Position numbers and translations under genes: made by a program. The notes below the pieces were generated by a model. That model saw nothing but the letters and a program-made list of their open reading frames with translations. It was not told where the DNA came from and did no database searches. From positions 8,467,001 to 8,531,000 of the forward strand of contig OY540817.1 of the NCBI GenBank assembly GCA_961205875.1: a stretch of DNA of 64,000 nucleotides, in the 5' to 3' direction. The DNA comes from Sialis fuliginosa (taxonomy: Eukaryota > Arthropoda > Insecta > Megaloptera > Sialidae). Positions within the stretch are counted from its first letter, which is position 1; the number at the start of each line of letters is the position of its first letter. This document shows, in pieces, positions 13,020 to 25,536 of this stretch.

Positions 13020-13596
13020 TTAATTATCAAAATTTATTTTGTCGTCTTCTATACACTTCTCAAACGCCGATTTTGGTACAACCTTCAGTTTCTTTTTAGA
13101 ATTTTCTTTTATGACTTCAACCGACTCAAAATGTTTTCCGCAAAGAGGAAAAAGTTACAATGCTAAATCAGGTGAATACGGTGCTTGGTCGATGATATTC
13201 ATTGAGTTTTGGCCAAATATTCGCATACCAAACATGATTTGTGCGATCTGCGCCTGTGTATTATCGTGGTGCAAAATCCATGAGATTGTCTTTCTAAAAA
13301 TCGGATTTCTTAAGACGAACATTCTCTCTGTATCTTTCTACAACTCCAACATCGATTTTTGATGATGATTTTCTTGATTTTGTTGACGTTTTCTTCAGTA
13401 TAAGAAACCGTAAATGAGGCAAATCATTTACGTCTTCTCAACCGTTTTTGAATAACTTGTACCACTCATTCACTTGTGTTTTTGGCAGGCACGAGTCACC
13501 ATAAGCTTTGTGCAACATTTTCAATGCATCAACACAAGAAATTTCGTTTTTTACACAAAATTTAAGACACACTATTTGCTCAATTGTTTTTTCCAT
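13020..13596 (-). pseudogene. Decayed mariner (DD34D) transposase remnant
   Basis: Read on the minus strand from the ATG at 13,596, the frame gives a mariner-type N-terminal helix-turn-helix: MEKTIEQIVCLKFCVKNE, then AYGDS..LPKTQVNEWYKLF and EDVNDLP. Further on are SWILHHDN (second catalytic Asp) and APYSPDLAL (third Asp), ending with SAFEKCIEDD and a TAA at 13,020. At 577 bp it is far shorter than the roughly 1,050 bp of an intact gene: the middle, including the usual GDET catalytic Asp, is deleted, and stops and frame changes are present. It is a dead copy. Terminal inverted repeats were not identified. The family is secure from the motifs; the subfamily is not assigned. Confidence 0.85.
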
Positions 13597-14630
13597 GTTA
13601 AAAATCTAAGAACGCATTTAAAGTAAACTCACATGAACACTGGATGACATATCGCACTCAAACTTCGTATGATATTTGTGTACAGTGCTACCTACATAAA
13701 CTCACATTTTTTTATAATACATATTCCGCGAAATTACAAATTAAAATACAAATTCTGGGAACTTTTTTTACAGAAGATAAGTATAAGGAATACATAAAAT
13801 TTCAATAGGTAATGTTTTCATTATCATTAAACTTTTAGTATTTTTTTTTAATCATTCGCGGTCATTTCTAATGTAAAAAGCTATCATTATTGCCACGGGA
13901 CTTTCTTATACGTTATACTGATTTTAAGTGTACGTTGTTTCTGTATCTACTTAAACATATATATAAAATAAATATTTTTAGCTATAACTAACTATTTTTG
14001 GTTAAACGTAAATTATAGTATATTATATAACGTTATCTAAAAATTAGTATAAGTAATTGATCAGATGTAATAAAATGAAATAAATTATTAAAAAAATCGT
14101 TTTCCCCAACTCAAAATTCGATTAATTCCTTAAAAAAATGTTTTAAATGAATAAAAAATTATTAAATGTAAAATATTCTTTACAACTTTTACCTGAAATG
14201 TTTTTTTCTATAATAATTCAAAATACTGTTGTAAAATCATCTTCAAAACTAGAAGGTTTTCTTACTTGAAGAAAATTAACAAAATAAAAAATTTCACTCT
14301 CATCATTTTTTAATTACAGACCGACCGATAGAAAAGGAAAGGTCAAAAAGAATCTTTCCATCAAAATCTCGAAATGAAAAAAACGGATTTATTATACATT
14401 CTTATATGTACTATATATATTTCAAATATATGACCGTATAAGAAAGTAAAAAACAGACATCGTTTATATGAATGCTGCTCTTTATTTAAATAGATTCATC
14501 CTTGACTATGCGTAATGATTTTTTGTCTGCGTGGATGTAAGTGCGTGTGTGTATCACGAGATAGTAATGATGATGATAATGATTTAAGAAAGTTTATCTC
14601 TGTCGTTTGTCAACGTTGCATCTTTGATAA
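13597..14630. other. No gene seen; fragment of the GGGACTTTC MITE
   Basis: At 13,886 the sequence GGGACTTTCTTATACG matches the inner MITE end at 11,452; its partner end was not found. The rest is AT-rich without a coding frame. Confidence 0.35.
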
Positions 14631-15503
14631 ATAAGTTACTTGCACCAGTCTTGGATCATTAGATTTTTATTTAATTAAATGTACTAAATTATAAATATTT
14701 ATATATAATTGTAAAGCACCTTAATTTGGTGACAATCGGCTAATGATCAGCGGTTCTTAAACTTATGTAGTCTAGGGACCCTTTTTTGAAAAATTATTTG
14801 TCAAGGGTCCCCTCCCTGCAGGGCTTATTTTAAGATAATTTTATTTTATTTTTATTTTTTGCTCCATACTTACAATTTTTATTTTTCAACTGCAATGACC
14901 TTTTTCCACACATTTTATTATTTTATTTCTTTATTAAACATTGTTTCAATTTTTTTGCACTACACAAATTAGCTTTTACAACTGCACTTTTCATTTTTAC
15001 AACTGCAGAAACAAGCTACTCACTAAAATAACTGTTGCCTCCCTGATAGAAAAACAAAGAAGGTCGTTAGATACTAATTAATCACTGGTAAATAGAAATG
15101 TAAAAGTACTTTAATTTATGGTAAACTTGTTTCACGGACCATAGTTTAAGAACTGCTGGGCTAATGGGTGTCAAAATGATGAACATTTAAACTAATTATT
15201 AGTGTACTCTTTTTATTAATTATTATATTGTCATATGTAGCATATGCTTTATATTGTTTCAAATTTTACAATTCTATATTTTATATCTTTTGTGTCGTAA
15301 TACTTATCATTTTGTAATCATTAGCAAGTGTCCATTACTGGGTGTAATTAAAAAACAAACATATTTGCGGGCTTTGATTTAATAAAGAGGTATTTGTTAT
15401 ATTAGTAACATGAGTTTATGAGAATTACAAAAAAGAAGCACATCAATCCCAAAAAAAACAGTATACTTTGCTCTTAAAGCGTCCAAAACTGATGCCAGTA
15501 CCT
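14631..15503 (+). mobile_element. 'GGTACTGGCACCAG' MITE family copy split by a nested element
   Basis: Ends read TTGCACCAGTCTTGGATC near 14,641 and AAAACTGATGCCAGTACC near 15,485; the interior matches 10,342-10,858. It is interrupted at 14,746-15,158 by an unrelated MITE. Continuity across the break is shown by the other copies, which run straight from the CAATTGGCC region into AATGGGTGTCAAAATG. Confidence 0.7.
14746..15158. mobile_element. Nested hAT-like MITE with 8-bp target duplication
   Basis: Inverted ends CAGCGGTTCTTAAACT... and ...AGTTTAAGAACTGCTG are flanked on both sides by GGCTAATG (14,738-14,745 and 15,159-15,166). An 8-bp duplication and CAG...CTG ends are typical of hAT. Two extra bases (AT) lie between the left duplication and CAG. 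No transposase is encoded. Confidence 0.7.
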
Positions 15504-16515
15504 TTTGCGTGTTTTGAAAATATTGAAAGTAACAAATATTTTTATTTGATTCTATATGTATTTGTATTCAACTATGTATTAATAAAGGTTCAACAAAACT
15601 TTTATTAAATATTCTTTCATAAGTACGACTGGTCTTTTAATAATATAAAACACTTTATTGAAAGTATTGAAGGCTCGGTGCTAGTGTAAGGGTCAAAAAA
15701 GCACTATCACGATACGTACAACTATTATCGGTAAATACGCGTTAGTATGATTGCAGAAAATCTATTGTGTAGAACCGTGACTCGTAAGCTATGGGTCACG
15801 TCACGACTCGATAGGTCGCACAAAGATTGTTGGGGATGAGTGCAGAAAATGTCGGTAGTGCATACTTTGCAATACCAGGAGGTCGCTAAATGTCTTGTGG
15901 AAAAATAATTTAGAAAACAATTACTTAGGTACATATCAGATTCAAATTGTATGAAAAAAATTGTCATGTGTAAATATTACATATTAGTGTCTCGTAACGT
16001 ATAGTTTTTCATTTTATTCGATTATATTAATTTGATTTGTACTTGTGAACAGTATATAACATAAATTTTACAATTAGATTTAAACTTTTAGCTAAATTAA
16101 GAACCAATTTAAACATCAGAGTTTAAATATTATCAAAAAGGTGGTAGCAAAATGTATTAATTCTACGTTTTTATAACATTTTAATTTTGAATTATTTTGT
16201 ATAAATACGTAAATACATCATTACACATGTCCCTAATTTTTCTCAGTTAGTTTCAGGACAGGGGACAAAATATTTTACATAACATTTTTTTTTTAATTGC
16301 TTATCGAAGATTTTAATAATAACAAAAGGTTTTAATATTTGAATTTCTTGAATTTTCAGCTTCTTTTTACCCACCTTGAAAAGCACCAATAACATAAAAT
16401 TATTTTTACAACACATCATGTTTAATATTGGTCCATAATTTGCTGTAATTATGCCAAATCTCAGCTTTCTAGGTCAAACGGTTTAGTAGCTAGAAGGCTG
16501 CTGATTTCAAACCTT
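15504..16515. other. No gene seen
   Basis: A minus-strand open frame of about 80 residues near 15,725-15,967 has no recognisable domain or splice context and is not called. The rest is AT-rich. Confidence 0.3.
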
Positions 16516-16624
16516 ACTCTATTTCATTTAAGAACGCAGTGGTTGCCGTGATTTTTGACGGTAAAATGCACGATTCGTACCGTCAAAACCACGGCAACCA
16601 CTGCATTCTTAAATGATATAGAGT
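16516..16624. repeat. Near-perfect 109-bp hairpin (MITE-like)
   Basis: Arms of about 48 bp (16,516-16,563 and 16,578-16,624) surround a 14-nt loop and include AAGAACGCAGTGGTTGCCGT and its complement. Only a few mismatches are present. It is probably a tiny palindromic MITE. Confidence 0.7.
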
Positions 16625-17241
16625 ATAAATAAATAAATAAAAATAAACTATTTTTTATACAAACTGTCTCAATTTCTAGGAAAATATAAAAATTAAAAGT
16701 CATGTTTTAAAACGAACCTCTTCAATTGTTCTTCGATTGTATTTTTACTATGAGTAGAATTCTGTGAAGTAATATTGATCGAAGATATTACAAAAATATA
16801 CATGCATATCTTATTTAATTTATATAATATGTAACGCAAATGCACATCAAATCAATCTAAACGCATTTGTATTGTTTATTCCATTGTACAAAAATTGATT
16901 ACATTTCTATACACGCCAAGATGGACGTTTAATTTACCAAATGTTATTTCCAACTATTGTATGAAGTCACCACGATCCTGTCACTGCAGACAGGAGAACA
17001 TTTCCTTCTCAGATAGGACACCGTTGAGTGACACACTCATTGCGATCCTGTCTATCCCCCCTCCTCCTACTGTAATTTAACGAAACAAACAGAAACAGTC
17101 GCAAGTTATAGGTAGTTTATATTAAAATAATGTAAATACAATTATATTTATATGTACATACTTATATAATGTTATTTTATACAGTCACTATTATTAAAAT
17201 TGAACTATGTCATTAATACTGATCAAAATAATAAAAGCCCT

Positions 17242-17385
17242 TATGCGGTGTTCACACCAAAGAAAACAAAACAGCAACACGGTGTTTGAAAACACGTCGT
17301 ATTTAAAAATGCATAGGCTTTATTGCACTTTTGTCAAAAAGACACGATGTTGCTGTTTTGTTTTTTCGGTCTGAACACGGCATTA
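17242..17385 (+). mobile_element. 144-bp MITE, copy 1
   Basis: Almost identical, in reverse orientation, to 28,039-28,181. Inverted ends read TATGCGGTGTTCACACC / GGTCTGAACACGGCATTA, each followed inward by the subterminal AAAACAAAACAGCAACA. The near-identity of the two copies indicates recent spread. Confidence 0.8.
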
Positions 17386-17572
17386 GATTAGGAAAGTTTA
17401 TGGATACTTAACAAGCCAACTAGTACTGTTATAAAATATTGATAACCGTCATTTTCCCTTATTTATTTCCCTTTATTTTTACATTCTTTTAAATATGTTT
17501 CAAAAAAATTTTATATTTCGAGAACACAAAATTGTTAAGTTTATTCGAAATCCGTTTAAAAATGCAACATTG
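17386..17572 (+). repeat. Dispersed repeat fragment shared with about 32,998-33,085
   Basis: Starting at ATTAGGAAAGTTTATGGATA the sequence matches the second site (same order: ACAAGCCAACTAG, then GTCATTTTCCC) with moderate divergence. The class is unknown. The adjoining 144-bp MITE probably inserted at its edge. Confidence 0.5.
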
Positions 17573-17903
17573 AGGCCGTTTTTCCACACTGGCACCGATC
17601 ATGGCTCTTTTTCCATACACCGGCATTCTCAGTGCCGGTGCAGTTGAGTTCTAGCTGTGGTGATAGAAACATGTCTGCAGTGTTCAATAAGCGTTACCTT
17701 CTTGCGTTATTATACCTCAGAAGGAATTATATAAATCACAAATATAAAAAGGCAGTATTGGGTACATCCTCTGTTGACTGTTTTTTGTCGAGTTCAACGC
17801 CGTCAACATTTGACGGTGCCGGTGTAGTCACCGGCAAATTAGCCGGGCCGGACTACGTGGAAAAGCTCTGATTTGGTTTTGCCGGTGTGTGGAAAACGCC
17901 CTA
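17573..17903. mobile_element. MITE with 'GGCCGTTTTTCCACAC' ends, possibly Harbinger-like
   Basis: Left end AGGCCGTTTTTCCACACTGG and right end CCGGTGTGTGGAAAACGCCC are imperfect inverted repeats, and several CACCGGC/GCCGGTG copies lie inside. It is markedly GC-richer than its surroundings. An open frame of about 79 residues inside contains LLALLYLRRN, faintly like the Leu/Arg-rich start of PIF/Harbinger proteins. That resemblance is weak and no target duplication could be fixed. Confidence 0.5.
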
Positions 17904-20380
17904 ATAGCTGTAAACTCTAATCATTCGAATGAAGCCGAGTTCGAACATAGTTTTGGCCGTTTTTTAGACGTTTTTAGCCGAATCACTAGCAATTTTAAAT
18001 ACTTATCTATTTAAACATGTTTGAAAAAAATTGTTTACTTTAAAAAAATATATATGATACAGTTATTTACTCCACTATTATTATAACACATTGGCTACAT
18101 ATTCCTATATGTTTGAAGTTATCAATAATTTAATTCATAATATAATAACAAACAAACAATTGTGCTGTTTTATTTTTAATTAAACTGACAAACAAACGTT
18201 GGTATGTATATATATATGTATATTCTAAATAATACAATAAATTATTTTCCATTATCAATTAACGCTGAACGTATTTATTAGAAACTAATAATTCAAATTA
18301 CACATAAACTCAAATATAATTTCCAACCCGATAATTTTATTTACAAATAGTTTTCCGCTGATTTCAATAGTCTCATAGAAATAATATATACAATTTTTTT
18401 AGTAAAATTATTAATATCGTTCATTTAGTTAGTTTCCTAGTGTCATGTTAAATATGTAGTTTATGTGTGATAATGACTTGTTTTTTTAAACACTAATTGG
18501 AAAAAAAAATATACCATACATTTAAATGTACGTTGGTATTTCTACTTATATAAAAACTATCTTTTGCTATAGTGTTTAAAATATATATTTTTAAATCGAA
18601 TATTTCCTTGAGAGAAATTAATGGGACATGCATTATACATAGATAATAATATACCCTGTAATTTTTATTTGAAACATCTTTTTCTAATACGCACCATTTC
18701 AAAAATAATTAGAAAAATTCAAGTATCCAAAGTTCAAAAATTTACATTACTATAATTTCTTATAAATATAAAATAACAAATAATATTTAAACAAACTGGG
18801 TAAGTTATTATGTAAACAATAACTATTAACAGAATTGACAACTATTTTAGAAATAATAACGGTACTAAAAATTAAAATATGAGTTGCAAATTATTATAGT
18901 CAAATTTCGACACGATGAATTTTATTTATATTTTTATAACAGAAAATTAAAAGCAATCGATATTAAATTAAGTAAATATGTAGACTGTAATGTGCTCTTT
19001 CGAAAAATGTATACTTTTAAGAGAACTACTGAAGAAATTTAAGAAATAATGCTCATTTATCAACGTATATATGCAAACAAATTTTAGATCAAGTGAGAAC
19101 CAATCAACCAAGTAAAGCCTGCTTGGGATGTTTAATAGTAAAACGATCGCAAAAAACTAATATTTAAATTAACTTTAATTTGCAGCAAATAAAAAAAATG
19201 TAATCTTATTTGAAATTCGCAATTATTTCTAATTTCACCCCTGCCGACAATCCACACAGAAAGTTACTCAGACTGTAAATGATTATTTTAAACACTCGAC
19301 TGAACGATACTGCGACCCCTCCCGCCTATTTCTCCACCTAGCCAGTTCCACAATCCCCATTTTCAATTTCTGAAGAGACAATCTTTAGAAATTAACGATT
19401 TGTTTTACGCTTTCGTAGTTCCATTTAAGATCACTACTGAATATTAATAGAATTGTATCTAACGATTGTTATATGGGCAGTTCATTAAATGCTGAAGACA
19501 TTTTTATAAAATCAATACCGTTCAATTTAATTTCTTTCTTTAACAGTTCTTAATACTGCATTCTATTTTTTTATTAATTGCAAATAGATAAAAACATGTA
19601 GGTACCGTAGAACTCCTATAAGTTCTAAGCATTGGGACCAAAAATTCTCGGAATTAGAACTTACAGGGTACCACAATGAGATGTAAACAGCTTTCTCTAT
19701 CTCTCTCTCTCGCACACTTTATTCAGAGCGACTCAGAGCGATCTAACATAATTCCCTGGTGGTAAAATTGAAAATTTCTTTGGCAGTTCATCATTTGTAA
19801 TATATTATGACGTCTTCAAAAAAGGTATATAATATTCCTGCTTTAAACTATCTAAGATTCATTGGCGTACTCATGAAAGAGGTCAATAAACGAAAATGAT
19901 AAACAATTACAAAAAAAATTACCCCTCCTGGAAAAAAATATGGGTGCGCTACTGCATTGAATAATTATAATATGCATGTATATTAAAAACCTGTATATTA
20001 TGTAGCATGTATAAACAAATTTTGGATACGGTACATATTTCTAAGAATTCAGAAGTGAATTAAATCATATTCCAAGAATCGACATTTTGTACATAATTAC
20101 CTTTTTATTGCAATGAAATGTTACTTTAACTTTAAAATTGAATTAACATATTATATTTTATAATTGATATAAAATTAAATGTTTCATATTTTTAAATTTT
20201 AAAACAAGAAACCTTTACAATTTTTTAGTGTAACGTATAGAAATAAATAAAAAACTACCTACGTTAAAAAAAATTAAAATTTATTTAAGAAACTAAATAT
20301 GGATATGACAACTTTTATTTTTATATTCTCTATTTGTTTTTACTCATTTTTTGTATTTATTCATAGATACTTATATAAAG
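17904..20380. other. No gene seen
   Basis: AT-rich DNA. A less AT-rich patch at about 19,230-19,440 and a CTCTCTCTCTCG run near 19,700 were noted. Neither shows a frame with splice signals. Confidence 0.3.
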
Positions 20381-20675
20381 ACTAGCTGTGCCCGCGGCTT
20401 CACTCGCGTGGACTACGGAATAATTATTTAAGATTTTTGAAAAATACAGTTGAATTAAGTACAAACACGATTAGTTATTATTGTAATAATAACTTATCAA
20501 CACCTGAATAATCTAACAAAAACGAATAAGAACAAAAATTATTATTTGTAATTTTTGTTCTGTTTAAATTTAAAAGTTAATTATTGGAAAAAAATAAAAC
20601 CGGATTGAAATCGGTTCAGTAATTCCCGAGTCTATAAGCCTCATACAAATGAACATTCATTTTTATATATAGAGA
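20381..20675 (+). mobile_element. LINE/SINE-type retroposon fragment
   Basis: Begins ACTAGCTGTGCCCGCGGCTT and ends AATCGGTTCAGTAATTCCCG...TTTTATATATAGAGAT. This start and tail are a very common interspersed type in insect genomes, usually linked to RTE-like LINEs or their SINEs. No reverse-transcriptase frame is present. The class is from memory of the motif, not from a search. Confidence 0.55.
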
Positions 20676-21225
20676 TATGGATTAATGATCTATATCTAAC
20701 GATTTTTTTTAATGTAAAAGAACAGTAATATTTTTATTAAATACTTTATTATGAATATTTTCCCCCATTTTCTGCAAATTAAAACAATTGATTATTATTG
20801 AATAAAATTTAATTAAAACTGTTAATTTATAGTCCTCTATAGAAATTATTCACATAATGTACATACATATACTGTTCAATATTAATCTAACACAAAGTCA
20901 AAACATCCTATTTCAATTGATACAGACAGTTCAAACAAACAAATATATGTATACTCGTATATACAATGAACATACGTTATATATACGTTTCTTCATCTGA
21001 ACTTGGACTGTAATGCAAACCTCAAGCGAAACAGCACTGGTCGTTATAAGCAGTGTAATCAACTCTAAGTTATCTATTGAACCAGATGGAATCATTTTAT
21101 ACTATATCCATTTGCATTAATTCAAATGCGATCCGATACTGTACGGTCACTACTATAGTTAGAGTAATTTGTGTCAGTGGATTTTAACTTGTTTTTACTT
21201 CCTTGTCATAATAATAATATATAGT

Positions 21226-21450
21226 AGAAGATACGAGAAGCTTTGTAATCGTTTTTCACTTGATCTTTCCATTTCAGGTCAAAACAAACTTTTTTTTCAG
21301 TGTGTATTCAATTTTCTATTAAAAAAGTCCACTGCAACTTTTGTAATAAAATATTATCTTACAAAGATTTATCTGCAATTACTATTTACTTTGATATATT
21401 AAATGACATTTTTACGTAACCAATGGCAGTTTATCTGAATGCTTTATTAA
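21226..21450 (+). repeat. Deleted copy of the 'GCTTCCTCG' repeat family
   Basis: The segments GAAGATACGAGAAGCTTTGT and ACAAAGATTTATCT...AATGACATTTTTACGTAACC follow the order seen in the long copies at 24,709 and 38,403, with the microsatellite middle missing. Confidence 0.55.
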
Positions 21451-24400
21451 TAACTTTATTGATTAACGCAGCTTCGTTTGCTAAAATATAAAAGTTAAAT
21501 ATATGGTATCGCGGAGTTTATCTTTTTATTCTACACAATTATTTACTACATTCTATTTTTCAATATTTAACGGTTTATGCAGCGTGTTGCAAAAAGCGCG
21601 CTGGCGGCAATCTTTTTCCGACTTGATTTACTATTATCGTCATTGCTTATTTCTTATGTTACCTAACGTAACAAAATATAACCTATAGCTGGGGTAAAGA
21701 ATTAATAAAAAAATACGTAAGTGATTCTTGAGTAATAAGCGCACTAATGGACAGACAGAGAGACGTTGATTGTACGAAGAAACACTGGGCATTCGTTTTG
21801 TAAATGTTTATGTTTTGCATATCGTTACTTAATTTGATTTGAACACGAATTTTTAGTGAAATTTCCATTGAAAAACTGTACAAAGCTAAACTCTCGCCAG
21901 ACCACATTATTTCTTCGTTGAAGGTGATTTTTTATAGAACTATCAGTAAATAAAAATGGCATATTAATTTAGAATAAAATATGTGATCATAAATTGTAAC
22001 ATATAATAATAAAAAGCCCAATCTTAAATTTGGTGGGCCTTAAGGTACCACGGTAAATTTGTATTTATTTTATAAAGCAAAAGCATAAAAAAAAACAATA
22101 GAAATCAACTTGCACCTTAAACTTCAAGGATCGAACTATTATCTGGACAAATAAAAAACAGAAAATACATAAAAAAATGTACAAAAATTAAGATTATTTG
22201 TTGGTTGTTTTTATAAAATTCAGCATTCATCACCATCTCTCGCAAGAAACTCAGAAGTACCGAAAAGTTAACGTGGCGAGAGACTAGTTGGTGTGTAGTT
22301 AGCTTTGTATACGTAGGTATCTTCTATGTCTACATAAAAATCCAGACCGATCCAACTATTGTAAATGTGTTTTTTTTTTACATGAGCTTTATTACACCCT
22401 GGGCCTTATTTGCCATAGAAACCTAACAATCAACTAGATCTGTTTAAATAAGCTAACATCTTCACATGTCCATATCACTCACATGTGTATGTACAATGTA
22501 GTTGAGTAAATATAAGAAATAGTTTTCTGTTAAAATAAAATACAGAGACACGTACGTCAGTTTCCATTTGATCTATTTTATCCAGTGTAGTCTATAGACA
22601 AAGTCAATAATGCTTTACTTTAGTGATTTTCTAAGGTACTCTAGGTCTGGATCTATTTGCACAATGTCTGTCGCATTCTCTAAAAACCTGCACTACGTCG
22701 AAAAGTTTCTATCGTTTTACATAGCATTGATTTGAAACATATACTCTGACCTTAGGGAGCAAAAAACTGAAAACTGTAAGTAAATATATAATATATATGT
22801 ATATACGTTCTAGTCTGAGAATATTTTATCAGATATAGCGATAAATATACTCAAGATTTCGATATTGCGTACATATTCTCAAATTAACAATCCAATAATT
22901 AAACTATTAATCTTCTTGCCATTTCCGACAGCTCAATACTAATATATTAATCTATTCAATATATTATTAACCACAATATCAAGAAACAAGTAGAATTATA
23001 GTGTACCTACCAGAATTTCTCTGCAACTAACTACACACATTGACTGCCCTTTATTATCAATTATTATCATTAGTCCACTATTGCATTTTTGTATTTCTAG
23101 CTTTATTTCATCCAAAAATGCAAAACTTCGATTATCTCTAGTATTTTAATTTAATTCAATCATATAAAAAAATACAAATTTTCAATGTAGGTAATCATAA
23201 ATTTAATTTAATCAAAAAGTTGAGTCAAGCTTCACATACTAATGTCCTGTACCGTAGAGTTTTTCGGTTTATTCGATTATGATAATTCAATTAAATTTTA
23301 ACAAAATTAAGAACTATAAAAAATTGTTATATTAAATAGTTCGTTTATTAGAACACAGATGGCACCTTTACTATAATTTAATTATTTTTTTTATCTAGAC
23401 AACATTATACATACGCCTATTATTACTTTCTTATACTAATGTATATGAAATATACATATTGTATATATATAAATCATTATAGGTACATATTTTGACATAT
23501 ATTTTTTGTGATTTTGCTGGTTTCTATTTAAAATAAATTTATGGTCACGTGAAATAAAGTATTATATTAAGAAATTCAAACCATCCTGTGTGTATATATT
23601 CCTGAAGTAATCAGAATATTGAATCTGCAAGAACTAGACAGTTTTATTTCAAACAGCACAGACTTTGGAGCTGATCGAGTGAAGTTGTTACTCCTGGCGC
23701 CGATTTTTCCGGGGCGCCACTAAATTCGCCTTCAATTTTGTTAAATTAAATATTTCAATATAGAGTAAGTGGGGGGAAATGGGTGTGACAGGGAATTGGA
23801 TGGTAAACTGGTTTATTTTATTTTTTAACATTAAAAAGAAAGAGCAAAAATTTAGTACATCATAACTAAAAAGAAAATTATAGTATAAAAACAAGTGAGT
23901 ACTAACTTTTCAATTTTTAAAAATATTTCAGCCTGTAGAATATAATTTCAAAAATATTACATTTCCCAGTAATAATTAATTATAGATGATATTAAATATC
24001 TAAATCGAATACTAACCTCTTTTTATATATTTGAAAAATTTGTATTTTTTTGTATTACTGCATTAGTTCTACAATGATTTTAGTGCTTTTCTAAAGTTTT
24101 CAATATATTTAACACTATCTACAAACATTTATTTAATTTCTGTTTGCTTTCTAAGACCAACTAATTATGAATATCGCGTTTGATCATCTACATTTACAAC
24201 AGTCAAAATAGATTTAGTTGTATATACTATACACATAATGCATAATATATATAATATATTTAACCAATTTTATTTTTTCAGTGAATAATCTTAAAATATT
24301 TATATCGATAAACTATCGTCGCATTTTCAGCGTTTCAAAAAAACAAACAACCCGTTGTTCATTTTATGCGCAATACAACAAAAATAAAAACAGTAGTGCA

Positions 24401-24708
24401 ATAAAGACGACGTAAATAACTTAGACAATCATGTCACAATGTTTTACATTTCATCCAAACGGTCTAAGTTTGTACGAGTGTACGGGAATTTGTAAACCAG
24501 CCTGTACATTTATGTGGTGCATCTGAAAAGATAGTAAGCAGTCATGAATAAAGTAAAAATAATCCCAAGTAGGTACCTAGATAGTATTCCGACGGTATGT
24601 AATACAGCGTTTTTGTTTTTTATTAATTACATTAGCATTGTGTTATTATTATTAAATTATTTAAAAAATATAAAATAACCGAGCTGCGCTCGGATTTATT
24701 TCAAAACC
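21451..24708. other. No gene seen
   Basis: AT-rich DNA without a convincing coding frame. A segment at 22,010-22,330 is slightly GC-richer but has no recognised content. Confidence 0.3.
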
Positions 24709-25536
24709 AATTTTGCTTCCTCGCAATATCGAAGATACGAGAAGCTATGTGATCGTTTCAGATTGAGGCAAAAAAAAAGTTCTCCAATTTCAAAATTTTA
24801 AATTGATTTATCCGTTTCACGTCAAGACAAACACTTTTCGTTCCGTGTCTGTCTGTCTGTCCGTGTGTCCGTGTGTCCGTCCGTCCGTCCGTCTCTCCCC
24901 TGAATCCTTGTCACACGCATAACTCATGAACCACTGAACCGATATTATTGAAACTTGGTCGGATGGTTGGGTTTGGTTTGAGGATGGTCCCATTTCAAAA
25001 TCATCGAAATCGTGTGTAAGGGGGAGGGGTGACACCCCAAAATATTTCTTTTTTCAAGGTATCTCAAGAACGACACATGTTACGAGAAAATTTTATAGAA
25101 TATTTTTTGTAGAGCATTAAATTTCCTATAATATGGGTCTACTACGTTTGTTGTAAAATATTCCCTTACAAAGATTTATCTCAATTTATTTTAAAAATTC
25201 GTGTTTTGTTTTTCTAAATTGATATTTGATTGGATATATTAAATGTCATTTTGACGTTTTAAATGTCATTTTGGCGTTTTAAATGTCACTTTGACGTTTT
25301 AAATGTCATTTTGACATTTGCATAAATTAATATTTAGATTGAAATTGTCAAAAAATTAAAAATATATGAAAAAATATTCAGGTGCGTTTTAAGAAAAATT
25401 TCGAAGATTTTTTAGTAAAATTTGTATAAAAATTAAATGGTTAACCAATGCCAGGCAATTTATCTGAACACTATCGGTTTTAGTAAATTTAGCACGAGGA
25501 AGCACTGTGCATTTACTTGGCAGATGTTTTTATATA
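24709..25536 (+). mobile_element. 'GCTTCCTCG' repeat, long copy 1
   Basis: About 828 bp, the reverse-complement relative of 38,403-39,154. TGCTTCCTCG near the left end and CGAGGAAGCA near the right form a 10-bp inverted pair. Inside are a GTCTGTCTGTCCGTGTGTCC tract (24,846-24,893) and a four-unit 20-bp tandem repeat (25,241-25,320) absent from the other copy. No protein is encoded; class unknown. Confidence 0.65.
25241..25320 (+). repeat. 20-bp tandem repeat, four units
   Basis: Unit AAATGTCATTTTGACGTTTT, exact 20-bp period, four units with few changes. The homologous place in the copy near 38,670 has one unit, so the array expanded after the copies separated. Confidence 0.85.

Noticed and set aside
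13039-13362. 107-residue plus-strand open frame
   Set aside because: It is the antisense shadow of the mariner transposase remnant, whose motifs are on the minus strand.
17632-17871. 79-residue frame inside the GGCCGTTTTTCCACAC element as a host gene
   Set aside because: Confined to a MITE with inverted ends; the only resemblance (Leu/Arg-rich start) is to transposon proteins and is weak.
19602-19680. Possible pogo-like ends (GTACCGTAGAACTCC ... CAGGGTACCA)
   Set aside because: The two halves pair poorly and no TA duplication could be fixed.
24817-25035. Minus-strand frame with Thr/Asp/Arg-rich repeat (RTDGRTHGHTDRQTD)
   Set aside because: Translation of a CCGTCCGTC/CTGTCTGTC tract in a dispersed repeat, not a gene.
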